NCBI RefSeq assembly: GCF_026805325.1 | Contig: NZ_JAPRAT010000023.1 | Coordinates: 1-64,000, forward strand | From: Natronobacillus azotifigens | GTDB taxonomy: Bacteria; Bacillota; Bacilli; Bacillales; Amphibacillaceae | Length of the DNA: 64,000 nt | Direction: 5' to 3' | Shown here: positions 52,888 through 61,541 of the stretch, one piece after another | Position numbering within the stretch: position 1 is the stretch's first letter | How the letters are laid out: every line of letters begins with the position of its first letter | The notes under the pieces: generated by a model | Database searches by the model: none | What the model saw: only the letters and a program-made list of their open reading frames with translations | Told to the model about the DNA's origin: nothing | Position numbers and translations under genes: made by a program

Positions 52888-53853
52888 ATGTTAGTGCCTA
52901 ATAAGTTAAAGCCAGGTGATGTCATTCGGATTGTAGCACCAAGTAGAAGTGCGAATATTTTGTCCAAGGTAGTTATTTTACAGGCAACAAAGACACTAGA
53001 ATCATTAGGGTTTGTGTTAACTTTTGGTCAGCATATTTTCAAGTCAGATTTACAACACTCAACCTCGATAGAAAATCGAGTGAAAGATTTACATGATGCG
53101 TTTCGTGATCCAGATGTAAAAGGAATTATTACTGTCATTGGAGGATATAACAGCAATGAATTGCTTCCATACTTGGATTATGATTTGATTGCGAAAAACC
53201 CGAAAGTATTTTGTGGCTATAGCGACATTACAGCAATTGCAACAGCCATTACAGAAAAGACGGGACTGATCACCTATTCCGGACCAAGTTTTTCGAGTTT
53301 TGCTATGGAAAAGGAGCAAGTGTATCAATCGGAATGCTTTTCCAATTGTGTAATGCAAGAGAAAAAATACACCTTACCTCCATCCAAACGTTGGAGTGAT
53401 GATCAATGGTACATTGAACAGGACTATCGTCGCTTCCGTGATACAGAATGGAAAGTGTATAACGAAGGTTCTGCGGAGGGAGCAGTTTATGGTGGTAACT
53501 TGTGTACGTTAAATTTATTACAAGGAACACCATATCTAGGATCGCTTGAGGATGTTATTTTGTTTGTGGAAGATGATGAATTATCTTCTCCAGAAATCTT
53601 TTCGCGCGATTTAACTTCTCTGCTACAATACTGCGGTACGATTAAAGGCTTAGTAGTTGGTCGTTTCCAAGATGAGTCAAGGATGACTCAGGAACAGCTA
53701 GAATTTATCTTAGCGAAACACCCTATCTTGAGAAAAGTTCCGGTTATGTATGATGTTGATTTTGGCCACACGCAACCAATATGCACATTCCCGATCGGTG
53801 GTAGTGTAGAAATACGCACCGATAAAAAAACCATTACCTTTACAGAATTTTAA
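52888..53853 (+). CDS. LD-carboxypeptidase family S66 (MccF/LdcA-like)
   Basis: A 321-residue serine peptidase that cleaves an amide bond before a D-amino acid (cell-wall recycling) or detoxifies microcin-like conjugates. Nucleophile Ser112 lies in FCGYSDITA; the Glu of the triad is in ILFVEDDELS and the His in DVDFGHTQP (about 296). The N-terminal LKPGDVIRIVAPS is typical. The insert SKRWSDDQWYIEQDYRRF is like MccF-type members. No signal peptide, so it is cytoplasmic. GAGGGG precedes the ATG. Confidence 0.92.
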   Translation: MLVPNKLKPGDVIRIVAPSRSANILSKVVILQATKTLESLGFVLTFGQHIFKSDLQHSTSIENRVKDLHDAFRDPDVKGIITVIGGYNSNELLPYLDYDLIAKNPKVFCGYSDITAIATAITEKTGLITYSGPSFSSFAMEKEQVYQSECFSNCVMQEKKYTLPPSKRWSDDQWYIEQDYRRFRDTEWKVYNEGSAEGAVYGGNLCTLNLLQGTPYLGSLEDVILFVEDDELSSPEIFSRDLTSLLQYCGTIKGLVVGRFQDESRMTQEQLEFILAKHPILRKVPVMYDVDFGHTQPICTFPIGGSVEIRTDKKTITFTEF

Positions 53854-53896
53854 TTTCATAGCAAAGGGCAGGTGAAGTGTTCCGCGATAAATATTT

Positions 53897-54005
53897 TATC
53901 CCGGAGCAACCGTCCGTAACACTCCCACTTCAAAACAACGAGAATTTCAAGTTGTTTAAGTGGGAGAATAGCTAAAAACCCCCATTGATTAAAGTTTCAT
54001 TTTAT
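53897..54005 (+). repeat. Element A, shortened copy
   Basis: TATCCCGGAGCAACCGTCCGT, intact hairpin 1 (CTCCCACTTCAAAACAAC ... GTTGTTTAAGTGGGAG), then directly CCCCCATTGATTAAAGTTTCATTTTATC. The middle CCTTTAGG part is deleted. TTTAT at both ends. Confidence 0.85.
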
Positions 54006-54007
54006 CA

Positions 54008-54189
54008 CCGTAGGGGCTGATGGTTGCTTTCCAACAAGTAAAACGACAGATGACCATTCATGGTCATCTGTCGTTTTACTTGTTGGAAAGTGTCACGCTA
54101 TAGCGTGGCGTGACAAGCAGTAGCTTTGTCACCATCAGCCCTTTACAAAATATAGCTTCTTATTTCTTTAAAGACCGGGTAGTTTCCCT
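54008..54189 (+). repeat. Element B, complete copy with long palindrome
   Basis: Inverted ends TAGGGGCTGATGGT (54011-54024) and ACCATCAGCCCTTTA (54131-54145) enclose a perfect inverted repeat with 30-nt arms (54027-54056 and 54061-54090, loop TTCA) and the GTCACGCTATAGCGTGGC/GTGACAAG hairpins. The right side continues CAAAATATAGCTTCTTATTTCTTTAAAGACCG, shared in reverse with the copy at 61.43 kb. Confidence 0.85.
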
Positions 54190-54276
54190 TGTTTATCTTA
54201 TGTATTTGCTAGACGTTAGAATGAAAATAGTGTAAAATAAAACAAACAAATAAAAGAAAGGTTTGTTTATAAGTAG

Positions 54277-55002
54277 ATGAAAAGTGAATTTAGTTTAGAA
54301 TTATCGGATTATAAAAAGGGATACTATGTAGAAGGTGAGAAATTCACTTGTTTATATTGCGAGACGGTATTTGAGCAAGGAGTCATTTATCCGGCTGACC
54401 AGCATTATCAAACTGCGGAAAGAGCAATCAAGCAGCATATCGTTTCAGAGCATGGAGGCCAAATTCAACCATTACTTCAATTAGATAAGCGAAGCACGGG
54501 GTTGTCTGATCATCAAATGCAATTGCTTCGTTTGTTTGCAGAGGGATTGTCGGACAAAGATATAGCCAAACGGTTAGAGTTGTCGGTCTCGACGATACGT
54601 AACCATCGCTTTAAGTTTAGGGAGAAAGAAAGGCAAGCAAAAATCTTTTTAGCGATGATGGAACTTATGGATACACCAAATGATTTTATTCCAGTTCACA
54701 AGGGGGCACGAATGGTGGATGATCGTTATGCGATTACACAAGAAGAAAAAGATAAAGTAATAAAAACGTATTTCAATGAAGCGGGTCGTGTAGACCAGTT
54801 TCCAAGCAAAGAAAAACGCAAAATAATTATTTTGCAAGAAGTGATCAAAAAGTTTGATCACTCAAGAAATTATCAAGAACAAGAAGTGAATGCCATTTTA
54901 CAAAGCATTTTCGACGATCATGTTACGGTGCGACGATATTTGATCGAATATGGATTTATGGACCGAAGCAAAGATGGTCAATCTTATTGGGTGAAAGGGT
55001 AA
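54277..55002 (+). CDS. LuxR-type HTH regulator with DUF2087 domain
   Basis: A 241-residue regulator. An N-terminal zinc-finger-like segment (FTCLYCETVF ... HIVSEHGG, C-x2-C and H-x4-H) is followed by a LuxR/GerE helix-turn-helix (about 75-120, DHQMQLLRLFAEGLSDKDIA and KRLELSVSTIRNHRFKFREK) and a C-terminal DUF2087 domain (about 155-240, FPSKEKRKIIILQEVIKKFD ... YGFMDRSKDGQSYWVKG). Such proteins occur in bacilli as likely transcription factors without known signal. The ribosome binding site (AAAGG) is distant. Confidence 0.85.
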   Translation: MKSEFSLELSDYKKGYYVEGEKFTCLYCETVFEQGVIYPADQHYQTAERAIKQHIVSEHGGQIQPLLQLDKRSTGLSDHQMQLLRLFAEGLSDKDIAKRLELSVSTIRNHRFKFREKERQAKIFLAMMELMDTPNDFIPVHKGARMVDDRYAITQEEKDKVIKTYFNEAGRVDQFPSKEKRKIIILQEVIKKFDHSRNYQEQEVNAILQSIFDDHVTVRRYLIEYGFMDRSKDGQSYWVKG

Positions 55003-55106
55003 ATTTTGAATGCCAATTGTGTAACTTGTGTCATCAAACCGCACCTCAACAGAGACTTTAGCTATAATAGGGTAAAGTCTCTTGAAAATAGAAATACATA
55101 GAAAGG

Positions 55107-56222
55107 GTGGTTCCAATCGACAAAATAAAAAATGTATCAATCGAACTTCCTGCTAGAATCATTGTCATCTCGGATATTCATGGGGAGTTGCCATTGTTAC
55201 AAAAGCTTTTGAAGAAAGTAGCGTATAAGCCAGAAGATTATTTGATCATAAATGGAGACATGATTGAAAAAGGAGAAGATAGCAGTGGTGTGCTTCGTTA
55301 TGTAATGAAGCATCTAGCTAATCAAGATCGCGTTTTCGTCACAGAAGGGAATTGTGAAATACTTCTCGATGCTCTATTGGAAGAGAATCCGAAGTTTGTA
55401 GATTATGTTCGGATGCGAAAACAATCGATTTTTCGTGAATGGCTGAATCAGATCCATTTTACATTGACCGAACAAACTACAGTACAACAAATAAAAGACA
55501 CATTGACAGATCATTTTCCAAAGGAAATAGATTTCTTGTTGAATTTACCGACTATTATTGAAATGGATGACTATTTATTTGTTCATGCCGGTTTAGAAGA
55601 TCGGAAAGACTGGCAGAACACGGATCGCGGAATTGCAACTACCCAACCAGAATTCTTAACCAAAATTCATCAAGCAGATAAATTTGTTGTTGTTGGTCAT
55701 TGGCCAGTTGCGAATTATTGTATCGATCAGGAATGTAATAATCCCATCATTGATCACGAGAAGAAAATAATTGCGATTGATGGTGGCAATGTGATGAAAT
55801 CGTCTGGGCAACTAAATGCTCTTCTTATCGATATAACAGAATATAAGTCCCGCTTTTCCTATACTTCTGTTGATTATTTACCGCTTGCGAAAGTTAGTCA
55901 AAATTATCAACCAGATAAAATGATGCAAGGTCTCGTTAATTATCCTAGTTATCGATTATTTCCGATGGAAAAGGGAGAGCATTTTACGAAGTGTTTAAAG
56001 GAAGATAAGAAAACATCTATTTACGTAAAAAATGAGTACATCAAAGAAGCGGATGATGGTTCTTTTTTGGCAAAAGATGATCTTTCCTGTTACCAATTAG
56101 AGGTGTTAGAAGGGGATGAAGTTTCTGTGGTCGATGATTCTTGTTCTGGTTATACGTTAGTGAAAAAAGACGGCTATGTGGGGTGGATACCGAAAAAATG
56201 TTTAACCGATATGGTAAGATAG
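55107..56222 (+). CDS. PPP-type metallophosphatase with C-terminal SH3-like domain
   Basis: A calcineurin-like phosphatase of about 370 residues. Metal motifs are SDIHGE (Asp23, His25), INGDMIEKG (Asp51), TEGNCE (Asn82), a His in LFVHAG and VVGHWP. The usual GNHE is GNCE, so the general-acid His is replaced by Cys. The C-terminal about 80 residues (YQLEVLEGDEVSVVDDSCSG, KDGYVGWIPKKCL) look like an SH3b domain. Start uncertain: GTG 55107 overlaps its own AAAGGGTGG site, and no better in-frame ATG, GTG or TTG exists before the first motif. Confidence 0.82.
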   Translation: MVPIDKIKNVSIELPARIIVISDIHGELPLLQKLLKKVAYKPEDYLIINGDMIEKGEDSSGVLRYVMKHLANQDRVFVTEGNCEILLDALLEENPKFVDYVRMRKQSIFREWLNQIHFTLTEQTTVQQIKDTLTDHFPKEIDFLLNLPTIIEMDDYLFVHAGLEDRKDWQNTDRGIATTQPEFLTKIHQADKFVVVGHWPVANYCIDQECNNPIIDHEKKIIAIDGGNVMKSSGQLNALLIDITEYKSRFSYTSVDYLPLAKVSQNYQPDKMMQGLVNYPSYRLFPMEKGEHFTKCLKEDKKTSIYVKNEYIKEADDGSFLAKDDLSCYQLEVLEGDEVSVVDDSCSGYTLVKKDGYVGWIPKKCLTDMVR

Positions 56223-56284
56223 TGATATACATGCGAAAAATGATTATGGAGTGGATAGATATTAAAAAGATCTACACACCATGT

Positions 56285-56508
56285 GCCTGCTAGGGGACGA
56301 ATGCCCTTGCCAGTGATTGAAGAAAAACACTTACTAGTGGAAGGTGGTTAACAACCGTCTTACAGTGGTCGCCACAATATAACAAAAGCGATCGTGGTTC
56401 GGATTTAGGGATGAAAAGCCTTAATGAAGCTGGAACTAGAAGTAATCGCGGATTAGCTCTCTGCGGTGAATCTATCCCTTTTCTTCAAAAGCCTGGAGCT
56501 ATTTTTTA
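56285..56508 (+). ncRNA. 16S rRNA head-domain-like RNA upstream of the RNHCP gene
   Basis: A stretch of about 190 nt collinear with roughly E. coli 16S positions 1155-1390 but shortened. Blocks in order: TGCCAGTGAT (56308-56317), GGAAGGTGG (56339-56347), CTTAC (about 56359), ACAAT (56374), AACAAAAGCGA (56381), GTTCGGAT (56397-56404), ATGAAGCTGGAAC (56424-56436), AGTAATCGCGGATTAGC (56441-56457), TGCGGTGAAT (56462-56471). Helix 43 is kept as CGCGG pairing CTGCG. A GGGAT/ATCCC stem (56408/56474) closes the 3' part, and a small hairpin with TTTTTT follows (56488-56507). Probably a structured leader or decoy RNA rather than working rRNA. Confidence 0.7.
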
Positions 56509-56566
56509 GAAAAACAAAACGGAACCCTTTCTTTCAAGATGAAATACGATCTTGGAGGAATGGCGC

Positions 56567-56881
56567 ATGGGAAGAAAACAAGAAAATACAGCTTTTCAAT
56601 GTGAGCAATGTGGAGCCTCGGTTCAAGCCTTGACAAATGGAAGTTTCAGAAATCACTGTCCATATTGTTTATACTCAAAGCATTTAGATGATAAACCTGG
56701 AGATCGATCGAGTGATTGTCAAGGGTTAATGATACCGATCGATCTTTGTTACTCAAGCAATAAAGGTTATCAACTAATGCATCAATGTAAACGTTGTGGA
56801 AAAATCGTCAAAAACAAAGTCGCCGAGAATACGGTGCAAGAAGATCAACTGATCCCTTTTTTGAAAAAAACGCATGTATAA
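56567..56881 (+). CDS. RNHCP-domain zinc protein
   Basis: A 104-residue protein of the RNHCP family. FQCEQCGASV, then GSFRNHCPYCLYSKHLD, KPGDRSSDCQGLM and MHQCKRCGKIV provide two treble-clef or ribbon-type zinc sites (CxxC, CPxC, CxxC). The family has no assigned function; the basic, zinc-rich make-up fits nucleic-acid or ribosome binding, which is inference. ATG 56567 follows GGAGG by 8 nt (an in-frame TTG at 56552 overlaps that site). It is preceded by the 16S-like RNA. Its TAA stop is formed by the first bases of an element A copy. Confidence 0.88.
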   Translation: MGRKQENTAFQCEQCGASVQALTNGSFRNHCPYCLYSKHLDDKPGDRSSDCQGLMIPIDLCYSSNKGYQLMHQCKRCGKIVKNKVAENTVQEDQLIPFLKKTHV

Positions 56882-57013
56882 AGTGGAATTGCAATTAGTG
56901 GGGGAAATCCTTCACTAATTGTTAGCCCTAAAGCCTCTTGAAACCTTGGGGATGGAAGCGCGATTTACTCGGTGTTTTGAAGTGGGAGTCTTACGGGCGG
57001 TTGCTCCTGGATA
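56877..57013 (-). repeat. Element A, reverse copy
   Basis: Reads in reverse from TATCCAGGAGCAACCGCCCGT to AATTCCACTTTATAC. Hairpin 1 has lost its right arm, hairpin 2 (TAATTAGTGGGGG side) is diverged. Its terminal TATAAAGTGG overlaps the stop codon of the RNHCP gene. Confidence 0.8.
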
Positions 57014-57070
57014 AAAAGTAAAAATAGGAGAGGCTTTTTTGTCTCTTCTCAATTTAGGTGGTTGAGTAGT

Positions 57071-57739
57071 ATGACAATAAAAATAATGAAACCAAATGTA
57101 TCTAGTGAATTGGAAAGCGTGGATTTCTGGGGAGTATATGACCCAGCAGATCCTTATATTGAAGAAGTTGTGATCGAGGATTGCACCATTTCAGATTTGG
57201 ATGCAGAAGGAATAGAATTTATGGATGTTATTTTTCGAAATGTCCGATTTGAAGATGTTGCGATCAATAAAATGTATGCAAGAGATGTCCTTTTTGAAAA
57301 ATGTGATCTTTCCAATGCGCGATTGGAAGAAGTGACGATGCAACGGGTCGCGTTTGATCATTGTCAAATGACGGGTGTCATGATGGCGGACAGTCGATTG
57401 AACCAAGTAACTTTTTCTAATTGCAATTTGCAGTTAGCATCTTTTGGTTACAGCAATCAGAAATTTGTTCGGTATGAATCGTGTTTAGTGAAACAAACCG
57501 ATTTTTATGAAAACACATGGAAAAAAGTATTGTTTGAACAATGTGAACTGACGGGGGCAAATTTGGCTCAGACACAACTAAAAGATATTGATATTAGTAG
57601 CTCAACCTTTGAGGAGATCACGGTGGGAATAGAAGATCTAAGAGGTTGTATTGTTAATGAAGAGCAGGCAAAGGCGTTTGCACGATTGTTGGGGTTGGTA
57701 GTGAAAGATCCTGATTTTACTGGTCCTAATAATCGATAA
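57071..57739 (+). CDS. Pentapeptide-repeat protein
   Basis: A 222-residue right-handed beta-helix protein. From about residue 30 to 190 it shows A(D/N)LXX-type repeats with Phe/Leu centres: VIEDCTISDLDAEGIEFMDV, VLFEKCDLSNARLEEVTMQR, VTFSNCNLQLASFGYSNQKF, VLFEQCELTGANLAQTQLKD. Qnr- and MfpA-like members protect DNA gyrase, but most have no known role. ATG 57071 has AGGTGG upstream. It lies 19 bp before the transglutaminase gene. Confidence 0.9.
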   Translation: MTIKIMKPNVSSELESVDFWGVYDPADPYIEEVVIEDCTISDLDAEGIEFMDVIFRNVRFEDVAINKMYARDVLFEKCDLSNARLEEVTMQRVAFDHCQMTGVMMADSRLNQVTFSNCNLQLASFGYSNQKFVRYESCLVKQTDFYENTWKKVLFEQCELTGANLAQTQLKDIDISSSTFEEITVGIEDLRGCIVNEEQAKAFARLLGLVVKDPDFTGPNNR

Positions 57740-57758
57740 AAAGGAGGCAGTAAAGGTA

Positions 57759-58367
57759 ATGAAACTCATCTGTCAATCTGCTCAAATGGAAGATTATTTG
57801 CTAGAAACGCCCGAAGTGGACTATAGTCATCCTCTTGTTGTGGAAACCGCAAAAAAGCTTTTTCAACTAGAGCATTCACAATTAGAAAAAATCGAGTGTG
57901 CGTTCACCTATGTGCGAGATCAAATACTCCATTCCTTGGATATTCAAGACAAACGCGTTACTTGTAGTGCTTCCGATGTGCTACAACATCGGTCAGGTAT
58001 TTGTTATGCGAAATCTAATCTGCTAGCTGCCTTGTTGCGAAAAGAAGGGATCCCAACAGGTTTTTGCTATCAACGACTGATTTTGTTTGAACAATCAGAA
58101 ATACAGTATTGCATCCACGCCTTAAATGCGGTTTACCTTGCTGAAGCAAACAGATGGGTTCGTCTTGACGCAAGAGGAAACAAACCAGGAATCGATGCGC
58201 AATTTTCTCCGTCAAAAGAACAATTAGCATTTAGTGTACAAGAAAATAAAGGGGAAGTGGATTATCCACACATCTACACCGCGCCTCATCCAGCAACGAT
58301 TGACGTGTTGAGAAAACATAATGATTCACTATACATGTATCGCAATGCATTGCCAGAATATATTTAG
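57759..58367 (+). CDS. Transglutaminase-like protein
   Basis: A 202-residue papain-fold protein with the Cys82-His120-Asp137 triad: HRSGICYAKSNLLAALLR, YCIHALNAVYL and RWVRLDARGNK. There is no signal peptide. Bacterial members act as peptidases or modify peptides; the substrate is unknown. AAGGAGG precedes the ATG. It forms a pair with the pentapeptide-repeat gene. Confidence 0.9.
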   Translation: MKLICQSAQMEDYLLETPEVDYSHPLVVETAKKLFQLEHSQLEKIECAFTYVRDQILHSLDIQDKRVTCSASDVLQHRSGICYAKSNLLAALLRKEGIPTGFCYQRLILFEQSEIQYCIHALNAVYLAEANRWVRLDARGNKPGIDAQFSPSKEQLAFSVQENKGEVDYPHIYTAPHPATIDVLRKHNDSLYMYRNALPEYI

Positions 58368-58375
58368 TGAAAAAT

Positions 58376-58411
58376 GAAAACCCTCACCAGTTGATTTTGG
58401 TGAGGGTTTTC
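58376..58411. terminator. Bidirectional terminator
   Basis: GAAAACCCTCACC pairs GGTGAGGGTTTTC exactly, between the convergent transglutaminase and MMPL genes. Confidence 0.85.
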
Positions 58412-58441
58412 CTAATAAAAGGATGAAAAACAGAATTTATG

Positions 58442-60703
58442 TTAGTTCGATTTCTTTGTCCCTTTGTTATTTGTTACCAACCACAGTGAAGGAAGGACGG
58501 TTAAGGTGATTACTAAGCAGATGAGTAAGCCTAATGATACGGTTATTCCCAATTGCGCCATTCCTGGATGATTGATGAATATCAAACTACCGAAACCAAT
58601 CGATGTTGTTAACGTAGACAATATAATTGCTTTTCCTGTTGTCATCAGAACGTAACCAACACTTTTGTTAGCTCTTGTTTGTAAGCGGTGCAATAGATGG
58701 ATGCTGCTATCAATACCTATACCGATTAACAACGGAAATCCGGCGATACTAAGAATATTTAATTCTTGACCTAACATAGGTAATAATCCAATCGTGACGT
58801 ACAATGTCAGCAATAAAGGGACAACAGAGATTATCATTAATTTGAATGATCGGAAAATGCATAATAAAAACAATCCTATTATCAACATGCACAAAAGAGA
58901 AATAAATAGAATGTCGTTTTGTGCAAGCTGAACAATTTCATTCATGATAGAAGCCATACCGACTGGATGATTGCCGGATGTATCGTGTATGGCTGAAGCA
59001 ATCCGCTGATAATTTGTTTCGTCGTATATATTAACAGATGGGATTAATTCAGCTAATAACATTCCGTCTTTCCCAACAAAGTTAGCAATCAAATGGTCAG
59101 GTAGATCATCGATTTGCATTTCTTGTGCTGGAAACAAGTCGTCATCTGTGTAGCCTACTTGTTTCATTACGTGATTGAGCTTGTGAATGATTTCAAGTTT
59201 CTTTTCTTGCTGTTCAGGTAGATAATCATAGATAGAGAGCACCTCTTCGACATCATCCCTGCTTTTTAATGTTTGTAATCGTTCGTCTGTTGTTGCATCC
59301 TCATCAACCATAAAAGTTAGTGTATTCGTATTGTAATCAAATTCATCTTCGACAAGATCCGCCCAGGCTCTGCTGTCAATATCTTCTGGATAGACTGCAT
59401 CTAGGTTGCCAATAACAGTTATATCCCTAACAGTAGAAAAGAAAAGAGGCAACAATAATAAAGCAACAAGGATAACAACGAGTGATCGCTTCTCCAAGAA
59501 TCTACCGATTATATCCAAAAAAGTGAAGCGGATTTTCTTTTTGTTTTTGAAGGGTTTATTCTTTTCAACAAGCATAATAAATGCGGGGACAAGAATAATC
59601 ATCGCTACACATAAGAGGATGATACCAATACTTGAAATCACTCCCATCTGTTCGAAAGCATTAAATTGGGCGAAAATGAATGTGAAGAAAGCTGTACTGG
59701 TCGTTAGTGCACCAATAATAATGCTATTTCCCGTTCCGTTCATTGCGGTTTCGATTGCGTGAATGGTAGATTGACCTTGTTCGCGTTCTTCTAAATATCT
59801 AGACAATAAATGAATAGAAAAGTCGATACCTAACCCTACTAACAAAAGTGCAAAACTAACAGAAAAAAGATTGATAGCACCATAAAGTAAATACGCAACA
59901 GCTGCGGTCGTTAGTGCCCCAAGCAATAAAGGATAAATGACCGTTGTTAATAACAATACTTTTCGAAAAGAGATCATAATTAGTCCGACTATGAGCAAGA
60001 TCGTAATGAAAAATGTCCCGAAAAAACCATCAAGCGCTACTCGATCTGCTTCAATATCTTGAATGAAAGCTCCTCCTGTCAATCCAGCTTCGATCTTTTG
60101 ATAATCTGATTTTTCTAGTAGTTCATCAATAGATGCGCGCACATCATCGTAGATTCGCTCTCTCGTTTCAAGAAAATCGGTATTATCAATGTAAAAGCGC
60201 ATCATCATTAAAAAGACGTTTTCCGCTTCATTACTCATGTATTCAACGGTGTCGTGGCTACTAGAGGTTTGTTCTTCTTGTATGGTAGTAAGTAGCTCTG
60301 TGAGTTGCTCGGTATTTTGATCATCTATTGCCATTTCCAATTCCTCAAACAATGAGATGTCTAGATATAGCGGACCAAATGCATTCAGTTCACTGACGTC
60401 TACTTTGTATAAAAAGTCACCTTCAACACCATTAGCTACAAGTTCTTGTTCTAACTCTGTTAAAAATGCTTTGCTCGTCTCCGCTTCTCCCTTTACTACA
60501 ACAATGCCGCTTTCTTGGGATTCAAAATATGTTTCGAACTCGGTAATGGCTTGAAAAGCTTCGCTATCTTCTGGCAGTAGTTCTTCCATATCTGAAGAAA
60601 CCTGAAGATGCAAGGCTCCAATTATGGATAAGCAGAAGAGTAGTATACTAGTCAATAAAATCCTTTTATAATATTTAATAATATATTTTGATAAAACACT
60701 CAT
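58442..60703 (-). CDS. MMPL/RND-type membrane transporter (HAE3-like)
   Basis: A 753-residue protein made of two similar halves, each with one helix, a large outside loop and five helices. The conserved helix-4 segments LLLVGLGIDFSIHLLSRYLE and LLIGIGIDSSIHLLHRLQTR carry the Gly-x-x-x-Asp proton relay. It likely exports lipids, hydrophobic drugs or signals; the substrate is unknown. The ATG overlaps the TetR stop codon (ATGA), so both are translated together and the TetR protein is its probable repressor. Confidence 0.9.
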   Translation of the reverse strand: MSVLSKYIIKYYKRILLTSILLFCLSIIGALHLQVSSDMEELLPEDSEAFQAITEFETYFESQESGIVVVKGEAETSKAFLTELEQELVANGVEGDFLYKVDVSELNAFGPLYLDISLFEELEMAIDDQNTEQLTELLTTIQEEQTSSSHDTVEYMSNEAENVFLMMMRFYIDNTDFLETRERIYDDVRASIDELLEKSDYQKIEAGLTGGAFIQDIEADRVALDGFFGTFFITILLIVGLIMISFRKVLLLTTVIYPLLLGALTTAAVAYLLYGAINLFSVSFALLLVGLGIDFSIHLLSRYLEEREQGQSTIHAIETAMNGTGNSIIIGALTTSTAFFTFIFAQFNAFEQMGVISSIGIILLCVAMIILVPAFIMLVEKNKPFKNKKKIRFTFLDIIGRFLEKRSLVVILVALLLLPLFFSTVRDITVIGNLDAVYPEDIDSRAWADLVEDEFDYNTNTLTFMVDEDATTDERLQTLKSRDDVEEVLSIYDYLPEQQEKKLEIIHKLNHVMKQVGYTDDDLFPAQEMQIDDLPDHLIANFVGKDGMLLAELIPSVNIYDETNYQRIASAIHDTSGNHPVGMASIMNEIVQLAQNDILFISLLCMLIIGLFLLCIFRSFKLMIISVVPLLLTLYVTIGLLPMLGQELNILSIAGFPLLIGIGIDSSIHLLHRLQTRANKSVGYVLMTTGKAIILSTLTTSIGFGSLIFINHPGMAQLGITVSLGLLICLVITLTVLPSLWLVTNNKGTKKSN

Positions 60704-61299
60704 AAAGCACCCCACTGTAAAATATTGTTCATAATTGTTGTTAAGTGTTCTTTAGATGACGCTAAATCATAGTCTAACTCTCCTAATATCATACGTTCTA
60801 ATAAATCATGGAGAGAAACGAGCATGAATTTTGCATAAAAATACGTATCAGGAATTTGAAAGATACCTTCTTGGTTCCCTCGGTCCAACCATGTTTGAAT
60901 CTTTAACGTGAAACGTTCTTCATATTCTTTGTGTTGATCATCGTGTTGAAGAAACGCTAAAAAATGTTCATGATGAATAATTTGAAGTAATTTTTTATGT
61001 TTGATTGAAAAATCAACAGCCTTACTAATTAATGAACTCAACACTTCTTTCGTAACAGGAGCATTGCTTAACACGGTTAATTCTTGATCGAATACAAGCA
61101 CGCTTTTTTCTACAAGCGTCCATGCGAGTTCTGCTTTGCTGTCAAAATAGAGATAGAAGGTACCTTTTGCGACATTTGCTTTCGTCGTTATGTCACGCAC
61201 AGAAATTTTGTTGATTGTATTATCTAACAATAATTGTTCTGCTGATTGGATAATCTTCTTCTTTGTTTGTTGTGCTTTTTCACTTTTTGTTTTTTTCAC
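60700..61299 (-). CDS. TetR/AcrR-family repressor
   Basis: A 199-residue regulator with an N-terminal helix-turn-helix (KKKIIQSAEQLLLDNTINKI, SVRDITTKANVAKGTFYLYF) and an all-helical ligand domain. GTG 61299 has AAAGG 10 nt upstream; a GTG at 61308 is too close to it. It is coupled by ATGA to the MMPL exporter. Inducer unknown. Confidence 0.9.
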   Translation of the reverse strand: MKKTKSEKAQQTKKKIIQSAEQLLLDNTINKISVRDITTKANVAKGTFYLYFDSKAELAWTLVEKSVLVFDQELTVLSNAPVTKEVLSSLISKAVDFSIKHKKLLQIIHHEHFLAFLQHDDQHKEYEERFTLKIQTWLDRGNQEGIFQIPDTYFYAKFMLVSLHDLLERMILGELDYDLASSKEHLTTIMNNILQWGAL

Positions 61300-61427
61300 T
61301 GACGACACACCTTTGCGCGCATTTTTAGAAAACTGAACGTTCGTTATATGTTAATTGTAAATAATGGTTTTTTAGATTACAATATACAGTTTTAGTGTTT
61401 TGGTCAGTTTTTCCGAACTGCTAATGA

Positions 61428-61511
61428 GGGAAAACTACGCGGTCCTTTTAAAAAAATAAGAAGCTATATTTTGTAAGGGTCTGATGGTGACAAGCAACCA
61501 TCAGACCCTAC
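61428..61511 (-). repeat. Element B, internally deleted reverse copy
   Basis: GAAAACTACGCGGTCCTTTT, then AATAAGAAGCTATATTTTG, then inverted ends TAAGGGTCTGATGGT and ACCATCAGACCCTA separated by GACAAGCA only. The long palindrome of the 54.0-kb copy is missing. Confidence 0.8.
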
Positions 61512-61541
61512 TGTTATACTAAAAAATCTGTTGCATCTATT

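Larger units (their letters stand above)
53854..54276. other. Gene-less stretch made of elements A and B
   Basis: Almost all of it is one copy of element A (53897-54005) joined to one complete element B (54008-54189), followed by the AT-rich promoter region of the regulator gene. Confidence 0.7.

Noticed and set aside
56285..56508. Reading the 16S-like stretch as a normal rRNA gene or contamination
   Set aside because: It is far shorter than the corresponding rRNA domain, lacks the rest of 16S, and lies in a regular gene context between two coding regions.
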